From Acidobacteriota bacterium (GTDB lineage: Bacteria > Acidobacteriota > Holophagae > Thermotomaculales > Thermotomaculaceae), in assembly GCA_003650445.1 (NCBI GenBank), contig QMQE01000129.1:1-7443 (forward strand): a DNA stretch of 7,443 nt, in the 5' to 3' direction. Both the position numbers and the translations under genes were made by a program. Below, piece after piece: positions 1 through 6,237 of this stretch. The notes under the pieces are model-generated. The model saw only the letters and a program-made list of their open reading frames with translations. It was not told the DNA's origin and made no database searches. The number at the start of each line of letters is the position of its first letter. Position 1 is the first letter of the stretch.

Positions 1-567
1 GATCTTGTAACGGCGTCTCTGACAATTGGGAGCAAGAAAAATATTTCCGATGATTTCAGCCCGGTTTTTCCTTACGGCTATCCATCTGATCCGGCAAATA
101 TTGACGGTGAATGGGGTAGAAGCCGCAATGATGAGCGTGTGCGGCTGGTTTTGAGTGGTGTTTTCCATCTCCCCTGGAACATGATAGTGGCACCAATTTA
201 TGAATATGGCTCCGGACAGCCCTGGAACCATCGTCTCGGTTATGATTTCAATGGTGACGGAAAAAACTCAGATCGGCCGGAAGGCGTGACGCGAAACAGT
301 GAGCATGGCCCTCTTTACCGAAACCTGAGCCTTCGAATTACTAAGACCTTTGTGTTTGGGGCCGGGCGGCTGGATGTGATCGTAGAGGGGTTCAATGTTT
401 TTAATACGGTCAATTATGATGTCACCTCCGTGGATGCGGCGGAATTCTTTGCCGGGCCAACTCTGGCAAACCCTGCTGCAGCCTATGTTCCGAACCCGAA
501 CTTCGGGAATTACAGGGCCACACTGAATCCGAGGGAGATCCAGCTGGGCCTGAGATATCACTGGTAA
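1..567 (+). CDS. TonB-dependent outer-membrane receptor, C-terminal part (5' end outside window)
   Basis: The frame is open from base 1 and ends at TAA 565-567, giving 188 residues of a protein whose start lies upstream of the window. What is visible looks like the last strands of an outer-membrane beta-barrel: GRSRNDERVRL at residues 39-49 (receptor homologues often carry a similar GRSxxDxRHR segment), alternating polar and hydrophobic strands, VEGFNVFNTVNY at 128-139 (a typical TonB-receptor strand), and a final strand ending in Trp188, the terminal aromatic expected of a BAM-assembled barrel. Such receptors import large or scarce ligands across the outer membrane using TonB energy. The ligand cannot be told from this fragment, and the plug domain and TonB box are not in view. 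A hairpin follows 8 bases after the stop, so it may be a separate transcription unit from the enzyme genes. Family call is good; the Oar-like subtype is inferred. Confidence 0.82.
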   Translation, partial: DLVTASLTIGSKKNISDDFSPVFPYGYPSDPANIDGEWGRSRNDERVRLVLSGVFHLPWNMIVAPIYEYGSGQPWNHRLGYDFNGDGKNSDRPEGVTRNSEHGPLYRNLSLRITKTFVFGAGRLDVIVEGFNVFNTVNYDVTSVDAAEFFAGPTLANPAAAYVPNPNFGNYRATLNPREIQLGLRYHW

Positions 568-575
568 GAATCAAG

Positions 576-604
576 TCCCCCGGGTAGAAACACTGCCCGG
601 GGGA
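576..604 (+). terminator. Strong GC-rich hairpin after the receptor gene, no U-tract
   Basis: The arms TCCCCCGGGTAG (576-587) and CTGCCCGGGGGA (593-604) pair over 12 positions, including one T-G wobble, around the 5-base loop AAACA. The position just after the receptor stop fits an intrinsic terminator, but the next bases are TGTATAAAGGAG rather than a T-run. It may be a U-less terminator, an mRNA 3'-end stabiliser or a processing site. It ends only 6 bases before the ribosome binding site of the next gene (611-616), so it could also affect read-through into that gene. Confidence 0.55.
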
Positions 605-623
605 TGTATAAAGGAGATAAACT

Positions 624-1406
624 ATGATAGAAACTGGCCTTTCGGGGCGGGTTGTGATTGTGACAGGTGCGGCGGCGGGTATCGGAAAGGCAACGGCAAC
701 AGCTTTCGCAAAAGAGGGCGGCCTCGTTGCCCTGTGGGATGTCAACGAAAAAGCGGGTACAAGTACGGCGGATGCTCTGACAGCCCGCGGTTTTAATGTC
801 GTTTTCCAGAAGGTGAATGTGGCGGACAGCAAAGAAGTGGATGCGGCTGTCGCGGACGTTGTGAATCGCTGGGGGAAAGTGGATGTCATTGTGAACAATG
901 CTGGAATTGTCCGGGATAGCCAGCTTGTTAAATGGAAGGACGGACAGGTTGTGAAACAGATGTCTGACGCTGAGTGGGATGCTGTGATTGGTGTAAATCT
1001 GAAAGGTGTCTTCAACTGCAGCCGGGCGGTAATTCCTCACATGATTCAGGCGGGGAAAGGGGTTATTCTGTCTGCATCTTCTGTGGTGGGCCTATACGGT
1101 AATTTTGGGCAAACAAACTATGTTGCGACCAAAGCCGGTGTAATTGGCATGACGAAGACATGGTCCCGGGAGCTGGGGCGTTATGGTATCCGGGTAAACG
1201 CGGTTGCACCGGGATTTGTGTCAACGGAGATACTGGCAGCTATGCCCGAGAAGGTGCTGGATGGAATGAAGGCCAGGACACCGTTGAAACGCCTGGGAGA
1301 CCCGGCTGACATTGCAAATGCCTATCTCTGGCTGGCTTCAGACGCGGCGACTTACGTAAGTGGTACAGTACTGTCTGTGGATGGCGGGTTGGTGGTGGGG
1401 ACATGA
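624..1406 (+). CDS. Short-chain dehydrogenase/reductase, FabG-like 3-ketoacyl (ACP/CoA) reductase
   Basis: This is a classical SDR of 260 residues, close to the usual 245-260. It probably interconverts a 3-ketoacyl and a 3-hydroxyacyl thioester in the cytoplasm. Visible motifs are the Rossmann loop TGAAAGIG (14-21), NNAG (91-94), Asn125, Ser153 (in ASSVVG) and the YxxxK pair Tyr166/Lys170, together a complete catalytic tetrad. Asp39 at the end of the second beta-strand (ALWDVNE) is the usual mark of NAD(H) rather than NADP(H) preference, which would favour an oxidative, catabolic role. The C-terminal VSGTVLSVDGGLVVGT is the normal SDR ending. The start is ATG 624, with AAGGAG at 611-616 spaced 7 bases. 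It is the first gene of the co-directional enzyme run, 54 bases ahead of the KASIII-like gene. A housekeeping FabG role is less likely, because no acyl carrier protein or malonyl transferase gene is nearby. The exact substrate is unknown. Confidence 0.88.
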   Translation: MIETGLSGRVVIVTGAAAGIGKATATAFAKEGGLVALWDVNEKAGTSTADALTARGFNVVFQKVNVADSKEVDAAVADVVNRWGKVDVIVNNAGIVRDSQLVKWKDGQVVKQMSDAEWDAVIGVNLKGVFNCSRAVIPHMIQAGKGVILSASSVVGLYGNFGQTNYVATKAGVIGMTKTWSRELGRYGIRVNAVAPGFVSTEILAAMPEKVLDGMKARTPLKRLGDPADIANAYLWLASDAATYVSGTVLSVDGGLVVGT

Positions 1407-1460
1407 CAGCAATTTCCCCCTTTTTGTTTTGAACTGTAAGACTGAGGCGCAGGAGGATAT

Positions 1461-2462
1461 ATGCAACGGTATGCACAGATAGTTTCAACGGGCCGGTACG
1501 TCCCGGAACAGGAGATGACCAACGACATGCTGCGAAAGCGTTTCGACCTGATTGTTCCGGACTTTATTGACAAAATGGAAAAGGGGAGCGGCATTAAAAG
1601 CCGTTTTTATGCCCCGGACGACTGGGCAACCTCAGACGTTGCGCTGCCGGCCGCAAGGCAGGCGCTGGAGCGGGCGGGGCGAAAGCCGGAAGATGTGGAC
1701 CTGATTATTCTCGGCACAGATTCGCCGGATTATATCACCCCGGCGACCTCCGTTGTGTTGCAACATAAACTGGGGGCAAAAAATGCCGGTACCTTTGATG
1801 TGGGGTGCGCCTGCGCATCTTTCCCAACCGGGCTGGACCTTGCCGCCGGGATGATTGTGGCCAATTCCTCCATCAAAACCGTTCTCGTGCTGGGGGTGTA
1901 CCTGATGCACAAGCTGGCCAGTCCCGACGATCCCATGATTTTTTTCTACGGGGATGGAGCTGGGGCTGCCGTGGTGGAGCCATCCGATAAACCTGGGTTT
2001 ATCAGTTCCGCATTTCTTGCAGATGGTAGCTACCATAAAAACTGGGGCATTTACTCCGGCGGAACGTTTGAGCCAGCCACTGCTTCATCTGTGGAGGCGG
2101 GCCGGACCCAGGTCCGAATGGTAGACCGCTATCCGCCCGAAATCAACCACAGGGGCTGGCCCCGGATTGTCAGGACACTGGCTGAAAACGGAGGATTTTC
2201 CATTTCCGAAATCGACATGGCAATTTTCACCCAGGTTCGCCGCCCTTCCATTGAGCTTGTCATGGGAGAACTGGGCATTCCCATGGAAAAGACCCACACT
2301 GTCATGGAAAAGTGGGGCTACACCGGTTCGGCCTGTGTCGGAATGGCATTTGACGATGCGGTTCAGCAGAAAAAGGTAAAACCCGGTGACCTGGTGGTTT
2401 TCGTGGGCTCCGGTGTAGGTTATAACCAGGCCGGATCGGCTTTCCGGGTGGGCGAATTGTGA
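1461..2462 (+). CDS. 3-oxoacyl-ACP synthase III-like (KASIII/thiolase superfamily) protein with atypical active site
   Basis: The 333-residue protein has KASIII length and layout: an N-terminal strand and helix (MQRYAQIVSTGRYVP), GIKSRFYAP (44-52), nucleophile Cys118 in CACASFPTGLDLA, FYGDGAGAAVV (162-172) and the C-terminal glycine-rich GSGVGYNQAGSAFR (316-329). FabH uses a Cys-His-Asn triad. Here the HQAN position reads TQVR (Thr257) and the GNTSAA position reads GYTGSA (Tyr287), so the His and Asn needed for malonyl decarboxylation appear absent. His279, in THTVMEKWGYTGSA, is nearby in sequence but not at the aligned position. This suggests acyl transfer, non-decarboxylative condensation or thioester cleavage rather than fatty-acid initiation. 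The start is ATG 1461 with AGGAGG at 1451-1456. The stop overlaps the next gene's GTG by 4 bases, implying translational coupling to the hydrolase. Superfamily assignment is firm; the reaction is not known. Confidence 0.85.
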   Translation: MQRYAQIVSTGRYVPEQEMTNDMLRKRFDLIVPDFIDKMEKGSGIKSRFYAPDDWATSDVALPAARQALERAGRKPEDVDLIILGTDSPDYITPATSVVLQHKLGAKNAGTFDVGCACASFPTGLDLAAGMIVANSSIKTVLVLGVYLMHKLASPDDPMIFFYGDGAGAAVVEPSDKPGFISSAFLADGSYHKNWGIYSGGTFEPATASSVEAGRTQVRMVDRYPPEINHRGWPRIVRTLAENGGFSISEIDMAIFTQVRRPSIELVMGELGIPMEKTHTVMEKWGYTGSACVGMAFDDAVQQKKVKPGDLVVFVGSGVGYNQAGSAFRVGEL

Positions 2463-3379
2463 GTAGTTTGTTGTATGTATTTGTGATTGGCGGTGGGCTT
2501 TTCTTTGTCCTTGCCTTCTTTGCCGGGCTGGTATTTTATCTGCACCCGCTGGCGGCCAACCGCTTTTTTGAACGAAGGGCTTTGAAACGGGCCGGTAGCC
2601 TCCAGGCCCGTTTAATTTCCGTCTCCACGGGAAACCTGACGCTGTGGGAGGCAGGAGGCGGCCCAGCCGTTCTCCTCCTCCACGGCGCCGGTGACCATGC
2701 GGGGACCTGGTCGAAGATTGTACCGCATCTGAAAGGAAAATATCGGGTTCTGATTCCGGATCTCCCGGGGCATGGTGGAAGTGAACCGCTGCAGGGAGAA
2801 CTGGACATTGAAATGATGTTCACCGCAGTGAATGAGTTGCTGGACATGGTTTCACCGGGTGAGCCGGTCACCATTGTGGGGAATTCCCTCGGGGCATGGG
2901 TGGCCATGCTGGTGGCGGATCGGCAGCCTGAAAAGACAAACAGATTGATACTGGTTAATGGGGGGGCTATTCGGGGAGACTATAAAGGCCCCGGCCTGAT
3001 TCCCCGAAATCTGGACGAAGCCCGGCAGCTGATGTCGGTTTTGATGGGAGAAAAGGGGGAAAAGGTTCCCGATTTCGTCCTGAAAGACCTGATTCGGGAA
3101 TCCCAAAGCGGGCCGCTGATGCGGTTGATGGCCAATCCGTCGAAAATGGGAGCCAGTCTCCTTGACGGAAAACTGGGGGGGATCCATCAGCCGGTGGACC
3201 TGCTCTGGGGCGGGTTGGACCAGATGTTTGACTTGTCCTATGCGAAACGCCTTGCGGACGAATTACCTGAAGCCCGGATTGCGGTTCTTGAGAATTGCGG
3301 ACATGTGCCCCAGCGTCAATGCCCGGCCGCGTTTACAGCGGCGCTTTTAAAGATTCTGGAGAATTTTTCCGGTGATTAG
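2459..3379 (+). CDS. Membrane-anchored alpha/beta hydrolase
   Basis: A 306-residue alpha/beta hydrolase with one strongly hydrophobic N-terminal segment (about residues 4-28) followed by HPLAANRFFERRALKR. The dense positive charge after the segment suggests an uncleaved anchor with the catalytic domain on the cytoplasmic side. The fold signatures are complete: oxyanion-hole HG in LLLHGAGD (72-79), DLPGHG (101-106), nucleophile elbow GNSLG with Ser143, acid Asp254 in WGGLD, and His282 in GHVPQ. The family includes esterases, thioesterases and C-C bond hydrolases; the serine nucleophile argues against a haloalkane-dehalogenase or OleB-type enzyme, which uses Asp. The start is GTG 2459 inside the GTGA overlap with the preceding stop. 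Only a weak GGGTGGG precedes it, so translation probably depends on coupling to the KASIII-like gene. The natural substrate cannot be named; a lipid-like acyl thioester made by the cluster is an inference. Confidence 0.83.
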   Translation: MSSLLYVFVIGGGLFFVLAFFAGLVFYLHPLAANRFFERRALKRAGSLQARLISVSTGNLTLWEAGGGPAVLLLHGAGDHAGTWSKIVPHLKGKYRVLIPDLPGHGGSEPLQGELDIEMMFTAVNELLDMVSPGEPVTIVGNSLGAWVAMLVADRQPEKTNRLILVNGGAIRGDYKGPGLIPRNLDEARQLMSVLMGEKGEKVPDFVLKDLIRESQSGPLMRLMANPSKMGASLLDGKLGGIHQPVDLLWGGLDQMFDLSYAKRLADELPEARIAVLENCGHVPQRQCPAAFTAALLKILENFSGD

Positions 3380-3391
3380 GGGAGACATGAG

Positions 3392-4912
3392 ATGATTCAC
3401 GGCGATATTCTGGGAGAACGGGCCCGGCTGATACCGGAGGCGGAGGCGTTGCTGGAAGTGAAATCCGGCCGCCGCTTTTCCTACGGGGAATTGAACCGCC
3501 GGGCTTTGAAATGGGCGGGGATTCTCCATGCCCTTGGTTTATCGAAGGGAGACCGGTTGGCGCTGCTTTCGGGGAATCGGGTGGAGTTTATCGATGTGTT
3601 CTTCGGCGCAATCAAAGCCGGCATAATTCTGGTTCCCCTGAACACCCATCTGGCCGCTTTTGAGCTTGAAGAAATTATTCGGGACGCGGGTCCCTGCGCA
3701 CTGATTTATGATGGCCAATTCAATGGAGTTATATGTGCCTTGCACCAGCGGGTTCCGGTGGAAAACTGGATTGCACTGGATTCAATAGCGGTTCCGGGAG
3801 ACAGAACGGCAGAGGCGCTGCTGAATTCGGTGGATTCCCCAATTCCTTTTCAGAAAAACCTGCCCGACGAGCTCTGCGCGCTGCTCTATACCAGCGGCAC
3901 AACCGGCAGCCCCAAGGGTGTGATGATTCCCCACCGGATGCTGGCATGGAACGGGTACAACACCGTGGTGAACTGGCAGCTTCGCTCCGACGATGTCAGC
4001 CCGATTTTTACCCCGCTGTACCATGCCGGGGGGCTGGGGGCTTTTCTCATTCCCCTGTTCACAGTCGGGGGGAGAATCGTTCTTCACAGCGCATTCGACA
4101 GTGAAGAAGTATGGAACATTGTTGAAAAGGAAGGGTGTACCGTCATCCTCGGTGTTCCCGCTATCTGGAAAATGCTGGCTAAGAGCCCGGCACTTAAAAA
4201 AATAGATGTTTCCCATGTTCGCTGGCTGATTTCCGGTGGCGCACCCCTGCCGCCCTCACTGGTTGAAACCTACCGGCGGCACGGGTTGGTGCTGCGACAG
4301 GGCTATGGCCTGACAGAAGTCGGAGTAAATTGCTTTGCTATGACGGACAAGGACGCATGGGAGCGCCCGGGCTCCATCGGTAAACCGCTGATGTTTACAC
4401 AGGCGAGGCTGGTTGATGATTCGGGAAATGACGTGGAACGCGGAGAAGTGGGGGAATTGCTCTTGAAAGGGCCTCATGTTTCCAGCGGATACTGGCACAA
4501 TCCGGACGAGACTGCCCTTTCCTATGACCCGGAAGGCTTTTTCCATACCGGAGACCTGGCAAGGGAGGATGAGGACGGATTTTTTTATATTTCCGGACGC
4601 CGGAAGGAAATGTTTATTTCCGGAGGCGTAAACATCTATCCTGCTGAAATTGAGGCACTGCTTTCCCGGCATCCGGCCATTTCAGACTGCGCCGTAGTGG
4701 GTGTTCCTCATGAAAAATGGGGAGAAGTGGGTGCCGCATTCCTGGTTTTGGCAGAGAATATGGAAATAAAGCCCGATGAAGTGATAAAATGGCTTGAAAA
4801 ACGCATTGCGCGCTACAAGGTCCCGAAGCACATTGTTGTTCTGGACAAGCTTCCTCGGACCGCCTACGGGAAGGTGCTACGCGCAGCTTTAGTGGAAAGA
4901 TTTTCAAAATAA
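3392..4912 (+). CDS. AMP-forming acyl-CoA synthetase (fatty-acid-CoA ligase family)
   Basis: A full-length 506-residue ANL-superfamily enzyme that would adenylate a carboxylic acid with ATP and transfer it to CoA in the cytoplasm. The core motifs appear in order: P-loop LYTSGTTGSPKG (165-176), LYHAGGLG (209-216), GGAPLP (282-287), YGLTE (305-309), FHTGD (384-388), the hinge GRRKEMFISGGVNIYPAEIE (402-421), and Lys494 in RTAYGKVLR, the lysine required for adenylation. Both large and small domains are intact. The motif set is closer to medium/long-chain and aryl acyl-CoA ligases than to acetyl-CoA synthetase, which is about 650 residues. The start is ATG 3392, preceded by AGGGGAG at 3378-3384 that straddles the upstream stop. 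Twelve bases separate it from the upstream hydrolase gene and 11 from the thiolase TTG start, consistent with one operon. It likely supplies the acyl-CoA used by its neighbours. Chain length and substrate class are not determined. Confidence 0.92.
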   Translation: MIHGDILGERARLIPEAEALLEVKSGRRFSYGELNRRALKWAGILHALGLSKGDRLALLSGNRVEFIDVFFGAIKAGIILVPLNTHLAAFELEEIIRDAGPCALIYDGQFNGVICALHQRVPVENWIALDSIAVPGDRTAEALLNSVDSPIPFQKNLPDELCALLYTSGTTGSPKGVMIPHRMLAWNGYNTVVNWQLRSDDVSPIFTPLYHAGGLGAFLIPLFTVGGRIVLHSAFDSEEVWNIVEKEGCTVILGVPAIWKMLAKSPALKKIDVSHVRWLISGGAPLPPSLVETYRRHGLVLRQGYGLTEVGVNCFAMTDKDAWERPGSIGKPLMFTQARLVDDSGNDVERGEVGELLLKGPHVSSGYWHNPDETALSYDPEGFFHTGDLAREDEDGFFYISGRRKEMFISGGVNIYPAEIEALLSRHPAISDCAVVGVPHEKWGEVGAAFLVLAENMEIKPDEVIKWLEKRIARYKVPKHIVVLDKLPRTAYGKVLRAALVERFSK

Positions 4913-4917
4913 GGAGG
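4911..4917 (+). promoter_or_regulatory. Consensus ribosome binding site that decides the thiolase start
   Basis: AAGGAGG follows the ligase stop and abuts ATG 4918 with no spacer, which is too close for efficient initiation. The next in-frame start codon, TTG at 4924, has a 6-base spacer and is the likelier start. Using TTG shortens the protein by two residues, to MREPIYIAAYHQSKFG. Confidence 0.6.
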
Positions 4918-4923
4918 ATGACC

Positions 4924-6132
4924 TTGAGAGAACCCATTTACATTGCGGCCTATCATCAGTCAAAGTTCGGCAAACTCTTTGACATGAGCGTGCCACAGAT
5001 TATTGCCAATGCTGTTACTGAAACCTGTGCGGAGATTGGCGCGGATCCATCCCAGATGGACGTCGGTGCCATCGGTGCTGTCTGCAATATTTCCTTAAAC
5101 GGCCAGGGATTGATTGCCGGGCTCATGGCGGAGGTGCCGGGGCTGGCGGCAAAACCCATTGAAGCGGTAGAAATTGCCTGTGCCTCCGGCGGCCAGGCAG
5201 TTATTTCCGTCATTCAAAAACTGCTCCTCGGTATGGGCGACATCGGTATTGCCATTGGATATGAGAAGATGCGCAACGATGTAGGCAAAATGGATGGAAA
5301 ACTTGTCGGGGAGGCCCTGGGTTATTTTTCCCATCCGGAAGACAGGGAAGGCAAGGTTTATGTATTTCCCCACATCTTCGCTGAAATTATGCAGAAATAC
5401 ATGGATACTCATGGTGTGACCGAACGGGATCTGGCATCAATTTCGGCGATGGAATATGCCAATGCCCAGCACAATCCGTATGCCCAGATGAATGGCATTC
5501 AGGTTTCCCTGGACGAGGCAACGAAGGTTGAGGGCCGCAACCGTTATATTGTGGAAGGGCTTCCGTTGAAAACCTACGACTGCTCCCAGATTACAGACGG
5601 TTATGGCGGGCTGATCCTTGCGACAGAGAAGGGCCTTGCCAAGCTGGGTGTGGATAAGGCGGACTGTGTGGAAGTGGCGGGTTATGCCCAGGCCACGGAC
5701 CCCTTGCGGGTGACGGGGCGGGATGTGTTGAAGCCGGCAGGTGCCTTCCGTGCCATGAACGAGGCCTACAAGATGGCCGGTGTAACGGCGAAAGATGTCA
5801 ACGTAGCGGAAGTCCATGACTGTTTCACTGTCATGGGTGCCATCGCGGCGGAGGTCCTCGGTGTGGCCGACTATGGGAAGGGTGCGGCATTCTGGCGGGA
5901 CGGCCACGCGGCTGTGGACGGTTCCTGTGCCATCAATACCTCCGGCGGCCTAATCGCCAAGGGCCATCCGGTGGGTGCCACCGGAATCGCCATGATTGGC
6001 TGGAGTGCCTTGCACCTCCTTGGCAAAGCGCCGGCACCACTGCAGGTGAAAAATGCCAGTGTTGCTGCCACCTTCAACATCGGCGGCCCCATCTGCGCAT
6101 CGGTCTGCACCGTCCTGAAACCGGGGAAATAA
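4924..6132 (+). CDS. Thiolase, SCP2/SCPx-type acetyl-CoA acetyltransferase
   Basis: From TTG 4924 the protein has 402 residues, near the usual 390-400 for this thiolase class; from ATG 4918 it would have 404. It should catalyse CoA-dependent cleavage of a 3-ketoacyl-CoA or the reverse Claisen condensation in the cytoplasm. Visible catalytic elements, numbered from TTG, are nucleophile Cys86 in EIACASGGQAV, the HDCF motif with His298 and Cys300, and GHP with His348 in GGLIAKGHPVGATG. HDCF is the signature of SCP2-type thiolases, in which this second cysteine replaces the C-terminal CxG cysteine of classical thiolases; accordingly the C-terminus reads FNIGGPICASV. All expected residues are present, so it looks active rather than a DUF35-dependent aldolase, and no OB-fold partner gene is next to it. 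It follows the ligase by 11 bases, pointing to a shared transcript. Direction of the reaction and substrate chain are inferred only. Confidence 0.9.
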   Translation: MREPIYIAAYHQSKFGKLFDMSVPQIIANAVTETCAEIGADPSQMDVGAIGAVCNISLNGQGLIAGLMAEVPGLAAKPIEAVEIACASGGQAVISVIQKLLLGMGDIGIAIGYEKMRNDVGKMDGKLVGEALGYFSHPEDREGKVYVFPHIFAEIMQKYMDTHGVTERDLASISAMEYANAQHNPYAQMNGIQVSLDEATKVEGRNRYIVEGLPLKTYDCSQITDGYGGLILATEKGLAKLGVDKADCVEVAGYAQATDPLRVTGRDVLKPAGAFRAMNEAYKMAGVTAKDVNVAEVHDCFTVMGAIAAEVLGVADYGKGAAFWRDGHAAVDGSCAINTSGGLIAKGHPVGATGIAMIGWSALHLLGKAPAPLQVKNASVAATFNIGGPICASVCTVLKPGK

Positions 6133-6183
6133 GCTTATTAAAGATATATGGCCGTAAACAAAACAATCGAACCGACAAGAACC

Positions 6184-6205
6184 GGGCGCCTGGAAACAGG
6201 CGCCC
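6184..6205 (+). terminator. Perfect 9-bp hairpin with GAAA tetraloop between thiolase and last hydrolase
   Basis: GGGCGCCTG (6184-6192) and CAGGCGCCC (6197-6205) are exact reverse complements around the loop GAAA, a GNRA-type tetraloop. It sits in the only sizeable gap (6133-6237) within the enzyme run. No T-run follows; the next bases are ATACTATCTGAACTGTTT. It may be a weak terminator, an mRNA stability element or a processing site that sets the last gene's expression apart from the others. No convincing promoter is seen downstream of it. Confidence 0.5.
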
Positions 6206-6237
6206 ATACTATCTGAACTGTTTCATGGAGACCGGGG

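Noticed and set aside
422..1015. A 197-codon reverse-strand open frame across the receptor end and SDR gene
   Set aside because: It lies antisense to two well-supported genes, spans the intergenic hairpin, and its translation is Ser/Thr/Pro-rich with no recognisable motif.
3782..4216. Reverse-strand and alternate-frame open frames within the acyl-CoA ligase gene
   Set aside because: The forward ligase frame carries every core motif of its family across this stretch; the others are by-products of GC-rich coding sequence.
5437..5907. A 156-codon reverse-strand open frame inside the thiolase gene
   Set aside because: It is fully nested in a thiolase with intact catalytic motifs, and has no family resemblance or ribosome binding site of its own.
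4924..6132. Thiolase as a DUF35-dependent aldolase (Ltp2-like)
   Set aside because: The nucleophilic Cys, HDCF and GHP elements are all present and no DUF35/OB-fold gene is adjacent, so a true thiolase is the simpler reading.
6133..6237. Promoter in the gap before the last hydrolase
   Set aside because: There are A/T-rich words near 6139-6150 but no convincing paired -35/-10 elements at proper spacing.
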